NCBI GenBank assembly: GCA_000231825.2
Contig: JH720333.1
Coordinates: 142,771-206,770, forward strand
From: Tetrahymena elliotti 4EA
Lineage: Eukaryota; Ciliophora; Oligohymenophorea; Hymenostomatida; Tetrahymenidae
Direction: 5' to 3'
Length of the DNA stretch: 64,000 nt
The translations under genes were made by a program, and so were the position numbers. The notes below the pieces were generated by a model, which had not been told where the DNA came from, made no database searches, and saw only the letters and a list, made by a program, of their open reading frames with translations. Below, piece by piece: positions 37,892 to 51,193 of this stretch (positions within the stretch are counted from its first letter, which is position 1; each line of letters opens with the position of its first letter).

Positions 37892-40800
37892 TCATTTCTG
37901 GATATAGTATGATTTCTTTTGAGCTGAGAAGGTTGATGTTATTGATGAATGTCTATTGTGTGAATAGGGAGAATAATTCTCTGCTGGGTTTCTTTTATTA
38001 GAATATTATCTAAATATTCTTTCTTAATAGGCACTTTAGGCAAGATCGCTACTACGTTTTGGTGTTGCAGCTTTAGAGCCGTTCATGTTTTGAGGTGTAA
38101 ATTCGTTGATAGCACTAGTGTTAGCAGAATATTGTTCTTATTATTGGTAGTTCTGCTTTTATGGTGTAGCACGAATAGAATAAGTATTTGGTGGTCTTGA
38201 TGAGCTGTTAGTAACTACACTTGAGATTCTTGAATTATTTCCATTATAGGAAGTTTTAGCATTTTACTATACATGATAGTTGTAATTGCTATTAGAGAAA
38301 TCTATAGGGTATTGCTTTTAGCTACTTCCACTGTTTTAATTATTACTTAAGGTATTAACAACATTCTCAAATGTGTGAATTTACTAATTAGTATTTTATG
38401 AAGATTAAGAATATTTACGCATTATTTCACTTCCTTTAATATTAGCAGCCATTTATATGGATGACTATAAGGATTCTAATTCATTTCTTAAATGAACATC
38501 GTAGTGAGCTTATTCTATTAAATATTTAAGCATTTCTTAATTCTATTCATGTTAAGATATTTGCTAAACTCTTTCTTCTTATGTTTGTAAAAGTTGGCTT
38601 GGGTGAGGATTATTTTAAACACGAACTTATCTATTGTGATAAACAGGAGTATGATTAGCATTTATTTATTATTAAATATTATTCTATTATTGATATTGTT
38701 ACTATTGAACACATTAAGTAAAAGTAGTTGCCTTTTAGTAAATATTTTCTGATTTAGAAGGAGTTTAGTTTAATTCAATTGATGAGCGGCATTATTAATT
38801 TTCTTTTTAACAATCATCAACATTGATTTTTAAATTTTCTTATTAAGGTAAATTCTCGAATTCTCTAGTCTTTTAAATTTAAGGAGTGGCAATCAAATTA
38901 GAATTTTATTGCTTTTAATATTGTTAGCTGAAATTTTCAATCAAATTAGAAGCTTGGGGCTATTGAATTTGATTGTAGTTTGAGCTGTTTCTCAAAGGAT
39001 TCTATAAATAGTTATTTTATTGGCTTTATTGGGTTTGTAGGGTTTCTAACTATTATTTAGGTGTTCCTTGATTGAGATTTTATGGATTTATTTGGTTAGC
39101 TTGTTCATTAAGTTATTTGTATTAATGTTAATTGAATTAAATATCTTGTTGGATAAGTTGATCAATCTTTTCTTCTGAAATTGGGTAATTAAGTAAAGAA
39201 TAGTCTCCTGTTTATTTCATTTTAATTAGTTCTTATAAGGTATATAATTAGAGGAATTCTTCAATTACCATAAATCCTCCTCCAACTCTACATACAAGTT
39301 TGCCTTTAAGTAGTTTCACAATAATTCTTTTAGTACCAAAATTATACAAACCTTCATCTATCCTAACAAATTTGATAGGAGTGACATTATTGCTAAGGAA
39401 TTCACAAAGCTTTTCATCAATTTCATCTCCCTTTTTAGCATTATAATTCAACTGCTAAGAAGGATTTCGAAGAAGCAAATCTTCAATCATTTTTTCCAAT
39501 CTCTTTACCTCTGCTGATAATTAAGTAATAACTTATTATTGAGAAATAGATTCAGTTGTTTTTTTTAGTAAATCTTCAGTCACAGCATATAAATCCATAT
39601 TTATTTTTTCTTTTTCAGCTTCCAATTCAGCTACGGCTTTCTTCAACTATTCTTACTCGGTTTGATTGTATTCCTAAATTAAACAATGAAAATGTGAATA
39701 AAATTTCCCAAAAAAATATAAAAGTTTACAAGAATTTTGATTTTTTCTTGCTGAGTTTGCAATTTAACTTTGTAATCTTTGTTTTAATAAGTCAATTCAT
39801 TAATGAAAGTTGATTTTTGATTTAATTCTTCTACTAATTTCTTCATCGAGGCACTTTCGTCTTTTGTCTATTTATTATTCAAATACATTTTTCTTTTTTT
39901 TAAACACTAAAAAATGTATTTTTACCTTGTTGATTTTTGTTTCGTTGTTGGTCTATTATTGTTTTTATTGCAATTCTTCTACTTTCTTTTGGAAATTTTA
40001 TTTTGTTTTAAGTAAATGATCTTCCAAAGTAGATCTAAGTTATTCAGATTCCTCAATTTGAGTTTTCAATTTAGTATTTTCTTCTTAAATGATTTTAAAA
40101 TTTTCTTAGATAGCCTATAAATCTTCAGATTTAGTTTCAGAAGAGGATTAAAGCTAACTCTCTAATTGATTAATATTTTCATTTAATTATTTTATCTTCA
40201 TCTCTGATTTTTAAAGAGAAAATTCTATTTGAGCCTTTTCAGTTTCTAATTAACTGATTTTCAATGACTTATCTTTAATAATCTTTTCAAAGTAAGCAAA
40301 TTCTTCTTCTGTGTATTTTTTAGAGGAATTGGCTTAGTTATTGGATTTGTCTTGATTTTATATTTCAGAATTTGATAATTAGCTAGGATTATTGAAGCTA
40401 ATTGCAGTAGAATTATCAGTCAATGAATTACTCTTTAATTTCTATTAAAGAATCTCAATTTCCTTTTGCATTTCAATCATTTTAGCTTAATACTCAACAC
40501 TTTCATTTTGAGCCTCAAGTAAAAGCTAACTGTAATGAGATATTTCCTATTTGTGCTTAATTAAAGTATCATGAATCTTTTAGCTCATTTAATCTTATGT
40601 TAGCTCCTTAAAATCTTCCTTTGGTATTTCTTCTTACAACTCTTTCTTAATGTTTTGCTGCATTAATTCAGTTTGCAATTTTTATTTCTCAGCCTTTAAC
40701 TTATCTTCAAAAGAATCTTTCAAATCTTGAATGATTTTATCCTTTTATTAGTTCTCTTTCTCAAATGCAACAATCCTAAATAAAAATTATTAATGATCAA

Positions 40801-42172
40801 ACAAAAACCCTAAAATAAAATTACTTTTTTTTGAGTTCTAAATTTTCTTAATTGATCTCAGCAAAATATTTCTGATAATTATCGACTGCTTTATTATATC
40901 TGAAAATAATATTTTAAACAAACTAAATAAAATTCAATAAAATAATTTTTACTAATTCAAAAGATTCTCATTGTTTCTTTCTTAATTGAATAATTTTAAC
41001 TTTAAATCCTTTGCAATTTATTCTATTTCTTGCTTTTTCTCAAGGTCTAATCTCAGTTTTGCAATTTCTCCTTCCAAATCGCATTTATTTCTCCTGGTTT
41101 ATTCAGGACTTCCTTACTTTTTGCTTAATTAATGAATTCCGCTTAAAGATAAATTAATATTATTCAGATACTAATCATTATTTTCAATTAAATCATCTTC
41201 TATGTAATTTTAACTCTCATTTAAACGTTTTAAAATTTCTGTTAAATTATTCTTTTCTAAATCCTTTCTATGACTTTCATTCAATTATCTTGTCACTCCT
41301 AATATCTTTATTCACCAATAAAAATAAATGTAAATTTAAAAAATGTTATAAAATAAATTTTCCCTACTAATGATTGATTCTTTGTTTCCATAAGTTTTTC
41401 TATAAGTTCTTAAAATTTATTCTAAAATACGGCTGAATTCTCCATAATGCGCTATCTTTCTGGTGTTAAAACTAGTCTACTCTCTATATTAATATTTTGT
41501 ATTGATTGCTAAGTCTATTCAAGTTCTTCCCTGTTCAATATTGGAGTAAAATCATATTTCCTTTTTTCATCTTTTATGGGGAAGTTAACACATGGTTAAA
41601 GAGTTGTATTGAGTTCAACTCTTTCAGTATCTACTGGGGTTTTATAAGCATCTTCTACTTTCTTATTATTATCTTATTCATTCACTGCAAACCTCATTTT
41701 TATCCTAGCATTACCTTCAGCACTTTATTTCTGAGAAGCTTAATTAGAAGTAGAATCACTGTTATCCAAAACAGATAAGTTTATCCTATTATAAAAGTTT
41801 ATGATCAATTTGGTTGCATATTATTGTGAAAAATTACCATTAATCAATCTAAATATTATTAGAATCTGCAAAAATAGTAAGACTTATATTAACTGTTGCA
41901 ATCAATCTTTAAGATGAAAGAGTTTTTAATTAAACTTTTAAAAATTGATTTTCTCCTTTGAGCAGTTTAAATTTTGCTGAATTTTGAGGATCATTCAGAA
42001 GAAGAAGATCGAAAAATAGATTATTTACATTTTTACTATCCTTCTCTTCTGTAAAAACTGTAAGACAGCAAGAAATATCATTTAAAGGTGGTTTATCTTC
42101 TACCTGATTTAATTCTAAATCACGTACAGAGACTGTTATAAATCTCTATTACTATTTTGTCCCCTAACTCAT
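37892..42172 (-). CDS. C2 domain, coiled-coil and GAR (GAS2-related) domain cytoskeletal protein
   Basis: Exons on the minus strand: 42172-41838, 41785-41368, 41305-40953, 40899-40825, 40775-39926, 39867-39730, 39673-37892; 1316 residues, six introns of 49-62 nt, all in phase. Residues about 8-150 read as an N-terminal C2-like fold (RFITVSVRDLELNQ, RLIATVNISLTIFAD, DQWINLSVLDN, ARIKMRFAV). About 500 residues of heptad-like Glu/Lys/Leu/Gln coiled coil follow. At about residues 820-870 is a GAS2-type GAR domain: VRIDEGLYNFGTKRIIVKL then VCRVGGGFMVIEEFL. GAR domains bind microtubules; metazoan members pair them with a calponin domain, absent here. The last 400 residues are Gln/Asn-rich. Likely a microtubule or cortical linker, by inference. 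Domain calls rest on motif recognition. Confidence 0.82.
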
Positions 42173-43553
42173 GTTTACTTGTTTATTTATGTTTTAAAAT
42201 CTATTCTTTATTGAAACTTGCTTTTTATTTTAAGGCTTATTTAAAGAATGGTGATTTTTATTTATTCTTATTTAGTTTTGATATTTGAGCCAATATTTAA
42301 GTATAATTAATATCAAAAAAGTAATATATGCAAACTTATTTAATTGATATTATTAATTATTATTTTCTCATAAATAATTGTTTGTTCCTCTCATAGTGTT
42401 AAAATATATCAGTTAAAATACATATAAAAACCCTATTTTGATTAATATATAGCTGTTGATCTTTCATATCATAACCAGAAATTAATATTAATTTTTATTT
42501 ATCAAATTTAATTACATTTTTAACATTAATCTGATAATCAAATATTTATTTTTCGAAATTGCAAGTGCACTAATATCTGGTTAAAAATCTTTAATAATTT
42601 TAAAAATGCAAAGCCATCTTATTTTATTTATATTTATTAAATGAATTATCTGAAATTTATATTTAAAAAAATTTACGAAATAAATACTAAGTTTTAAAAT
42701 TTTTAGGCTTACATTGAAAATATCATCTTTCCAGAAAAACTAAATTTCTATTGTAATAAAATTACTTATTACATAAAAATATCCAAATTAATATAAAAAT
42801 TTAAAAGAATAAGAATATTTTTGTTTTTTCTCATGAAGCCATTAAAAAATATTAGAAATAAATATTTAAAATTTACAAAATAAAAAGCTATTTATTAAAA
42901 ATCTTTAATTTCTTCTTATCTTCACAACTAAAGCTAAATTTTTATAATCATTAAATAATTGATGATGCAAAAATATTAATTACAATAAGAAGTCTTAAAT
43001 AAATAAATAGATAATACTTCTTATAAAAATATTTGAAATCAAATTATTAATTTAGACTTTAATATTTAATAATTTTAAATTAACTTAAAAATTTTATTAT
43101 AAAGACAGAATAAGCACTGCAATTATATATATATAATATAATTTAATTTAAATTAAATTTTTAAGCAAAAAATAAAAACGTAAATTTGAAAAAAATAGAT
43201 TAAATCCTATTATTATGACATATATTCCAGCTTTTATTGATTCATCACATAAAAATTTTATTTTAAAACACAGATTTTTAAATAGGTCTGAATTAGAAAA
43301 GAGTTAAAACGTCCAATAATAGACTATTCATTTTTATTTTAGATGAAAAAGAGTAATTTTACATTACAATATAGTCACTTATGAAATAAATACAAATTTA
43401 GATGAAATAATTAAATAATTTAGAATTTGGATATAATTGAAGAGTCTGTGTCAGTCAGTCAATCATAAAATAAATAATATAGAGTTAATTAGTTAATTAC
43501 AATTTTAAAATAGTTCGAAACAAATAAAATAATTTGAATATCTTTCAATAAGA
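42173..43553. other. Spacer between two minus-strand genes
   Basis: About 1.4 kb of AT-rich DNA with the presumed promoter of the C2-GAR gene and the NEK gene's 3' UTR. No coding frame seen. Confidence 0.4.
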
Positions 43554-46500
43554 TCAGGAGTTAGAGTTGTATTATTTTTAGAGAGTTTATTCACAACAAA
43601 CTAAAGTTATGATTAATCTTAAATATTTATCAATTTGGTCTTATGTAAGGAAATCCAATAATTGGCTATATCTGTTATCACTATATTTCTTTTCTAACAT
43701 GTCTAAGCTGTAATCTAAATTTTTTAGCTATTTTTTGAAAAAATAATAAATTTACTCAATTAAAAATTCATCAAAAATATCTTACTTCATCATGCATAAT
43801 ATTGTAAGCTAAAGTAAATTTATCTTTCAATTCATTTTCAAGTTATATGAAAAGGTGCTCTAATCCTTCATGACCATGAGCTATAATATTTATAGATTCT
43901 TGCTCATCCTAAGCCATTTACTTTGGCTTTAATTGAGGTGGCTCTGGGAAATCATCCAAAAATTTACCTGTATTTTAGAGGCCTTCAGGTTCATCAGAGT
44001 CATCATCTCTGACAACTTCTTCCTCTTCTTGAGTTGTTAAGCTTTCTTTAGACTAATTAGGTTAATTGAATTTTTTAGTTTTTTATGTCTTAGTGAAATC
44101 AAAGACATTGTTTCTAACAAACTTTTCATCTATTTAAAGTTTATCAACATTATCTGCTGCGTTACCAACTATTTCTTATAATTATTAAAGGAATTCCATG
44201 CGTTGACTAGGATCAGTTTCACTGCCAATATTAAATTCTGTATTGTCTATATTTTATAGATAAGTTTCTTCCTTAACAATTTCTGGAAGTTTACTTATAT
44301 TCTATTCTATGTCTTCTGGTATTTCTTGAGCAGTAATATCAGCTTTTCTATCATTCAAATCTTCATCACTGTCTGAGTTATATTCATCTAAATCTTTATC
44401 GGTTTTTGATACTTTTTTCTATTATTTCTTTTATTTATTATCCTCATCACTATTATACTCATCTAGATCTTCATTCTTTTAGTTACCTTGGGTAGGTTTT
44501 TTCTTTGATTCAAAAATTTAAATATCCCAGTCATCTTTTTTATTTGCCTTTTAGGGTACACTCCATTTTTTAACAGGGACTTTTTATTTCTTATCAAGTT
44601 ACTCATTAGAAGTATTATCTTAATCAGATTCCTTTTCTAGCTAATTATTGCTACTAGGGGTGCTTCCTCCTATTTTGTTTTCTACAAATTCAATTTGTTT
44701 TTCTCCTCCTTTTTGCCATTTCTTTTAATGAAAATAATTTAGATAAAAAATAATTTGCTTAAATTGATTGATTGGTTACTTTTCTGTCTTTTTATATTTG
44801 CTCTCTCATTTCTTCTCTCTTTTTTTATTAGTCTTCCTTTTTCTTTAATTGTTCTTCTTCTTTTTCTTTTTACAATTTCATTTCATAATCTCTCTTTTCT
44901 TTCTCGGATTTCTATCTTTATATTTTTTACTCCATTAATTTCTATCTAGCCTCTTCTTCTTTTTTTTACTATAATGCTTTCTTGTCAGATGCTGCTTGCT
45001 AACTAGATCCTGATCTAGGTACAGTAGGTTTGCTGTTATTTCTTTTTTCTCCTCCACTTTTTGGTGGATTATAAGATGGCTTACTTGGAGGTAGCTAAAT
45101 ATTTTTTACTGGAACAACGGGTTACTTAATTGGTTTAAAATTAGGATTTGCATATACAGCCATCCCTCCTGCCTAAACTTCTTCACGCTTCTAATTAGCT
45201 TAATTCAACTAAAGCTATCTCTATTTATTTTCAAGTGCTATTTTTTAAAGCTCTCTTTCTCTCTCCTCTCTTTGCTTTTCTTTTAGTTCTTATTCTTTAA
45301 TTCTCTTTTAGCGAGCTTCTCTTTCTTACTCTAACTTTTAGTATGCTAATTTCTCTTTTTCTTACTTTATGCGATCCAGTTCTTTCTTCTTTTCTAATTC
45401 TAATCTCTCTTTTTCCAATTTCAAACGATCCATTTCTTTTTTTCTTTCAAAATCCTAAGCTGCTTACTATTGAGCTATATTATTTTGTACTTAATCGTTT
45501 CTTGCAGATTGTGGTCTATAATTATTTGCATAGTTTTGAACTGGATTAGATGAAGGCTTATTTTGATAATGGAAATTAGCACCCTTTTAAGGATTTGCAG
45601 ATGATGGCTACTATTGAGCTGCTTGTGGCTAAACAGTGGGGTTTGAAGGCTTTTGCTATGAATTAGGAGGTTAATCTTTTGTATCTTTATTCATATACTA
45701 CTAAATAAGATGAGGAGGACAAGGTTATTCTTGGTTTACCATTTTAATATCAGCCAAATTAACTTTTGCATCAATAATCTAAAATTTGTTTAAAATATAA
45801 GTTTTGTTTGACATGAATTAAATTTTTGTTAAAAAAAGAAGAATGCCATTCAAATTTAACAAATCCTTTTGGTTATTAAATTTAAATGTGTATTTATTTA
45901 GTAAACCAAAAATTACCTTATTATGAAGGATAGTATGAGAGAATTCTACTTACCTGATTGTTTCAGAAAGAAAATTTTTAACCCTTTCTTAAATAATAGG
46001 CATTTTCATAATATCATTAATAGAAGGTCTTCTAATAGCATCAGTTTAAAGGAGATTTGATATTAAATTCTTCATTTCTCTTGAAAAGTGATTTGGAATA
46101 GGGGAATATTAACCTTTAACAATTTTAAGAGCCAAAAAATGTAAAGAATCAGCATTAAAAGGTGGTTTCAATGCACAAAGCTCATATAAAATAACTCCCA
46201 ATGACCAAATATCAGTCTTGAAAGAATATGGTTTGCTTTCAATAATTTCAGGAGATAAATAATAAGGTGTTCCTACCATTGTTTTTGCCTTTTCAACTGT
46301 CTTATTCAAAACTCTTGCTATACCAAAATCACCTAGCTTTACAATATGGTTTCTTGTCAAAAAAATATTCTACCCTTTTAAATCACGATGAATAATTTTC
46401 CTATTTTAAAAATATGTTTATGTTTTTAAATGAAATTCTCATTGACGTTTCTTAAATTTATTTATTTTTTGGATCATTTTGAAATGAATGCAAAATTAAT

Positions 46501-47027
46501 ACCTATCATGAACATGCTTCATAGCCAAACAGATTTAAGTAAACCAATCCAAAATTTGCTTTTCCTAAAGATATTTTCCTCTAGCTTCCTTCACGACTTT
46601 TGCCAAATCACCACCTTTTCAAATATTATTACAAATTTAATCATTTGTCCCAAAAAAAGCTATTCTATCACTAAGTAATCAATTTAAGATTTTAACAAAT
46701 ATAGAAAGAAAAAAAATTACCATCTGCATATTCCATAATAATACAAAGCTTTCCCTTTTTGGTAGTATAAACGTCCTTAAATTTAACAATATTAGGATGA
46801 TTTAATTGCTGCAAAATTCTAGCTTCTTTTTATGTTTCGCGCTTTTCTTCTGTAGACATGGCTTTCATGTCCATTTATTTCTAAACCAGTAATTCATGTG
46901 TACGCAAATCTTCTACTAAATATGCCTTACCAAAAGCACCTTCACCTAGTAATTTAATTCTCTTATAAAGTTCGTATTCAGCAGCCTATTATTATTGATT
47001 TGAAGAAGGTGGCTGTGTTGGTCTCAT
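43554..47027 (-). CDS. NIMA-related (NEK) protein kinase
   Basis: Exons on the minus strand: 47027-46721, 46614-46503, 46400-45950, 45778-44780, 44721-43786, 43727-43554; 992 residues. Kinase domain at about residues 18-285: Gly loop [35 protein letters not shown], catalytic HRDLKGQN (Asp146), DFGIARVL (Asp164), [23 protein letters not shown], and [12 protein letters not shown]. The HRDLKGQN and GTPYYLSPE forms are characteristic of NEK kinases. A Pro/Gln-rich spacer follows, then about 250 residues of Glu/Lys/Arg coiled coil as in NEK1-type tails, an acidic region, and a C-terminal helical segment. NEKs regulate cilia length, centriole/basal body and cell cycle functions. All five introns keep phase. 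The donor of intron 3 was set to GTAGAATT because the alternative shifts frame. All catalytic residues are present. Confidence 0.92.
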
Positions 47028-49081
47028 TTCTCCTATATATCCTTTAAACCTTTGAGATTTTGAGTAAATTTTTAATTTATCTAATATGTATATATGAATG
47101 TATTTTTATTTGCTTTATCTCTTATGCTTATTTACTTCTTAAATTTTATGGATATCAAACAAAAAAAAATATAATTATATATTATATGGTATAACCTTTA
47201 TTGTTAATAGAGAAGATTTTAATTGTAATTTTACTACAACGCATAAAAACATAAAAATACTCATTTTCAAGCGAAAACATCCAGCTCTTTTATCTAAATA
47301 TTATTGAGTATTTTTAATACCATATCAAAATAATTCATTAATTATTCTTCCAATTTATAGTTTTTTGTATAGGAAATTTTTAAATAAAGTTACAAAATGA
47401 ATCTATTTTATTCTATTTCGTTTGAAACTCATCAAGAAATCTCCATGAATTTATTTTAGCATCTACAATATATATGGTTTTTGATGTGTTTTTAGCTCAA
47501 TTAAAATATTCACTTAGTAACCATTCAGTTTACCTTAAAAAAACAAACAACACAAAATTTATTTCAAAGGCATATTAAATTTGATAGATTATTCCGATAT
47601 ATTTTAAATCCATAAAAATGTATCTATTCTTTGTCTTTTTTTTGAAATTCTTTATCTAAATTAATATTTCAATTAAAAAACCAATTTAAAATTAAATAAT
47701 TGATATTGTATAAATCAGAATTATTTAGTTTTTATTCAGTGCTTTTGTAATATCATAATTTTTTATTATTTAAATAATTTAATTAAATTAGCAGTTAATT
47801 TAAAGAAATATAGTTAAAATTTTGTGAAAATGATCTTGAATATTTTTTTTATTTCAAAGATAAATAATTATGAAGTTAACAAATATTGGAATATTTGTTT
47901 TAATTAAATATTTTGTTTTAGAATGTATTTGATGGCATAAACTCTATCTTTATTTTTATAAATAAAAAATTTCAGAGTTAATTTATTATTTCTATTTTTT
48001 ATTGTTGATTCAAAAATAATTCTAAAATGAATTATGATAAAATAAAAAGTAATTTATTTTGAAAGCCAAAATAATTTGAAGAAATTTTTTTGAAAATAAG
48101 ATCAAAAATGATTGTAAGAGTGTTTTATTTTTATCTTTAATAGGAAAAGACAATACATACTTTTTAATTTATTGATAGAGCTAATATATTTGAATATATA
48201 AATGATGTCTACTTGAAGTTTTATAGTATCATGAGAATAAATATAATATTAATTTTAACGAATAGATTAAACAATAGAAATATGAGAAATAAATCACTTC
48301 GATTATTTTTTAGATACAATTTAAATAAATAAAAGATGTGAAAAGATAAAATTGGGTATTTTTTTAGAATTTAGTCTATCACTATCTAAATGAAATATAT
48401 TGTTCAAATAAACTAATTGCTATTAATGGTTTGAAAATAGATACAATATTATTGATAAGAAACAAAATTATATTACGGTATTAGAAAAATAAGAATAATA
48501 CGTTTATAAAGTTGACCTGAGCGAATTTTCAAAATATGCAATCATTTGATTAAATATTTGAATCAAAGCTTATTAAAGAAAAATAAATAATAATATTTGA
48601 ACAATAAGTCAATTTAAATATTTCAGAGAAAATACAAAATTAACTAAAAATTTGGACTAAGTTATGTAAACAAATAATTCTTATCCAAAACCTTTTGACA
48701 TAGCTTTAAATTTAAATAAATTTTCAACAAAAATGCATACTTGATAATAGAGGGTAAATTAGAATTAATGTTTTCTAGAATTTAAAGAAAAATAAACAAA
48801 GTTTAAAAATAAGTGACTAATGCTATTATTTAAGATAGATGACTAATTGATTGATTGACTATTTCTAATTTTTTAAAGAAATTTCAAGAAGGTTGCGCAA
48901 CATATGTAAGATACTAAAAGAAAATAATGATATAGGCTAAAAGATAAAAACAAAAGCTTTTTGAAAATTAAAAACAAACTCAAAGTAAGTAAAATTTATA
49001 ATGAATAAAGTTTTTATTAAATTAAACACTCAAAAAATATAAAATCAGTAAGATACATAGAAAGAAAATCAAATTTTCAAA
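47028..49081. other. Long divergent intergenic region
   Basis: About 2 kb, very AT-rich, between the NEK gene and the Glu/Gln-rich gene. I see no coding frame, RNA gene or clear repeat. Confidence 0.4.
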
Positions 49082-50486
49082 ATGGGAACTAAAAAAGATA
49101 AAAAAAATAAAAAGAACAATAACAACAACAACACTGATGCTAAAGAAGAGTAAAAGGAAGACATTGCTGAAAGCACAGAAATCGTTAACAAAGAATAAAT
49201 TAACACTGAAATTGAAGTTAAGTAAGAAAAAACTGAAGAAATTGAATCAACTGAAGTTAAGTAGGAAGAATAAAAGCCTGATGTTGTTGTGAAACACGAA
49301 GAGTAACAACCCAAGGAGGAAAAGATAGAAGAACAAAAACCTGTTGAAGTTCATCAAGAAGAACTTTAAAAGGTTGTTGAAGAATAAACCCATAAAGAAT
49401 AGGAATAAGATGCTGAAAAGTAACATTAAGAAGAACCTGTTATTGTATAAACTGAAGAACCTAAACAATAAGAAGCTGTAGTTGAAGTTAAGCACGAATA
49501 GCCTATTTAAGAAGAAAAGCACGAAGCTCCTGTTCAAGAAGAAAAGCATAAAGCCCCCATTCAAGAAGAAAAACCTTAAGAAATCGTTCAAGAAGTTAAG
49601 CATGAAGAAAAGGTTGAATAACACATTCCTGCTGCCGTAGAATAAAAGTTAGAAGAACAAGTTCACATTGTTGAAAAGAAGGAAGAAGTTCGTGAAGAAG
49701 TTGTTCAAGAATAATAATAATAATAGCACTAAGAAGTTTTCCAAAGTGTTGAAATCGTTAAGAGCGAATAAGATAAGAAGTAAGAAGAAAGCTAAGCTGA
49801 AAGAAAGTTAAGTGAAAAGGTTGTTGAATAAGAAGTAGTCTAAAACCAAGAAGCTGAAGTCGCTCCAGTTCCAGAAAGAAAGTTAAGTGAAAANNNNNNN
49901 NNNNNNNNNNNNNNNNNNNNNNNNNNNNNNNNNNNNNNNNNNNNNNNNNNNNNNNNNNNNNNNNNNNNNNNNNNNNNNNNNNNNNNNNNNNNNTTGAATA
50001 AGAAGTAGTCTAAAAACAAGAAGCTGAAGTTGCTCCAGTTCCAGAAACAAAATTAAGTGAAAAGGTTGTTGAATAAGAAGTAGTCTAATAATAGAATATT
50101 GAACAAGAAGCTGAAGCGGCTCCCGTTGCTGTTGTTGCTGAATAAAAGGAAGAATCCAGAAAACAAAGTGCTGCTGAAGCTCAACCTGAACCCGTTGTTG
50201 TAGAATAATAATAGTAGTAATAATAATAATAAGAAGAATATATTAGATAGGAAAGCTAAAAAATTGAAGATGCCTAATAAGAAAATACAGAATAATCTGA
50301 ATAAAAAAATCCTTAAAAGAATTTCTTCTAAGATGTAAAAATTTTTTTTTTTTGAATACTTTTTATAAGATAAAATTTAATATAAATAAATAGAAGTTAA
50401 ACAATCTCAACAATATCGCTTTTATTGGTATTGGCGCTGTTACTTTATTAGGTTTCCTTGGATTCAAGTTATTAGTTAGAAAATGA
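49082..50486 (+). CDS. Glu/Gln/Val-rich repeat protein with C-terminal membrane anchor
   Basis: Exons 49082-50334 and 50394-50486. The N-terminus is MGTKKDKKNKK followed by Asn repeats. Then comes a long highly charged Glu/Gln/Val/Lys region with irregular EEKH-type units, followed by a regular 25-residue repeat containing KLSEK, VVEQEVVQ and APVPE. The unit is 75 bp at DNA level (49801, 49876, 50044 and one partly lost). A 100-N gap lies inside this array, so the length is unknown; the placeholder does not keep the frame, which points to an arbitrary gap size. Poly-Gln runs are encoded by TAA/TAG. Exon 2 encodes a short hydrophobic C-terminal segment (IAFIGIGAVTLLGFLGFKLLV, charged tail RK), so the protein is probably tail-anchored. 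No recognised family. Confidence 0.75.
49801..50110 (+). repeat. Coding tandem repeat, 75-bp unit
   Basis: At least three, and probably four, copies of a 75-bp (25-codon) unit. Positions 49801 and 49876 start identical stretches, and 49994 and 50069 do the same, each 75 bp apart. The array is split by the N gap and is probably collapsed or unresolved in assembly. Confidence 0.85.
49894..49993. other. Assembly gap of 100 N
   Basis: Exactly 100 N, a usual placeholder size. Extrapolating the 75-bp repeat, the missing length should be 5 plus a multiple of 75 bases, whereas 100 does not keep either the repeat phase or the reading frame. Confidence 0.95.
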
Positions 50487-51193
50487 AATGCAAACAAGAA
50501 AGCAACAAGCTATCAATCAATCATATATAAGCGAGGTCAATTATTGTACTAATTTAATTATATATTTGTAAAAAGTTCTATCTATCTAATAATATTAGCA
50601 AAAATAAAAATAATTCAACCAATCTTTATCACTTTTTCTCAAAAGTATTTTAAATATTTCTTGATTTTTGTTCAATTTTACATGTTTAGAAGAAAAGAAG
50701 AAATGTTTTAATGATTAATTTTATTATCCTTGCTTCACACTCTTTTTCTTTTCTTTTGGAAAAATTTTAATAGAAAAAGACATTTTTTATCTTTCAATTT
50801 ATAATATTCCTATCAAACCAACATCTGAAATTAATTCTACTGACCTTAATTTTAAGTGTCTAATAAGAATTTGAATAAGCTAGTAGAGTTTTTATTTAAG
50901 TTAAATTCTCATATGATAAAAACCAATTTCAATAATATTTTAAAATTTGATTAAAATTATGACTGCCATAGTTTTATTTTTGATAAAATTTTATCTATCT
51001 CTTTTTGACTTTCAAACATTTGTGTTTTTGAAAATCTATTTCAATATAATTTAAGCGAATAAATAAATATAATTTATTTTCTTTTAGCTACACAAGCAAA
51101 ATAGAATATTTAAGACAATAAATAGAAAATAAATATTAGATATTAATTATATGAATTGAATTTTAGTTTTTTCTTTATAAATAGAAACAAAGA
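50487..51193. other. Convergent 3' spacer
   Basis: AT-rich spacer between convergent genes. No feature seen. Confidence 0.4.

Noticed and set aside
49069..49624. Long minus-strand ORFs rich in Phe/Leu/Ser opposite the Glu/Gln-rich repeat gene.
   Set aside because: They are mirror images of the GAA-rich coding strand, which gives TTC/CTT repeats, and lack coding character.
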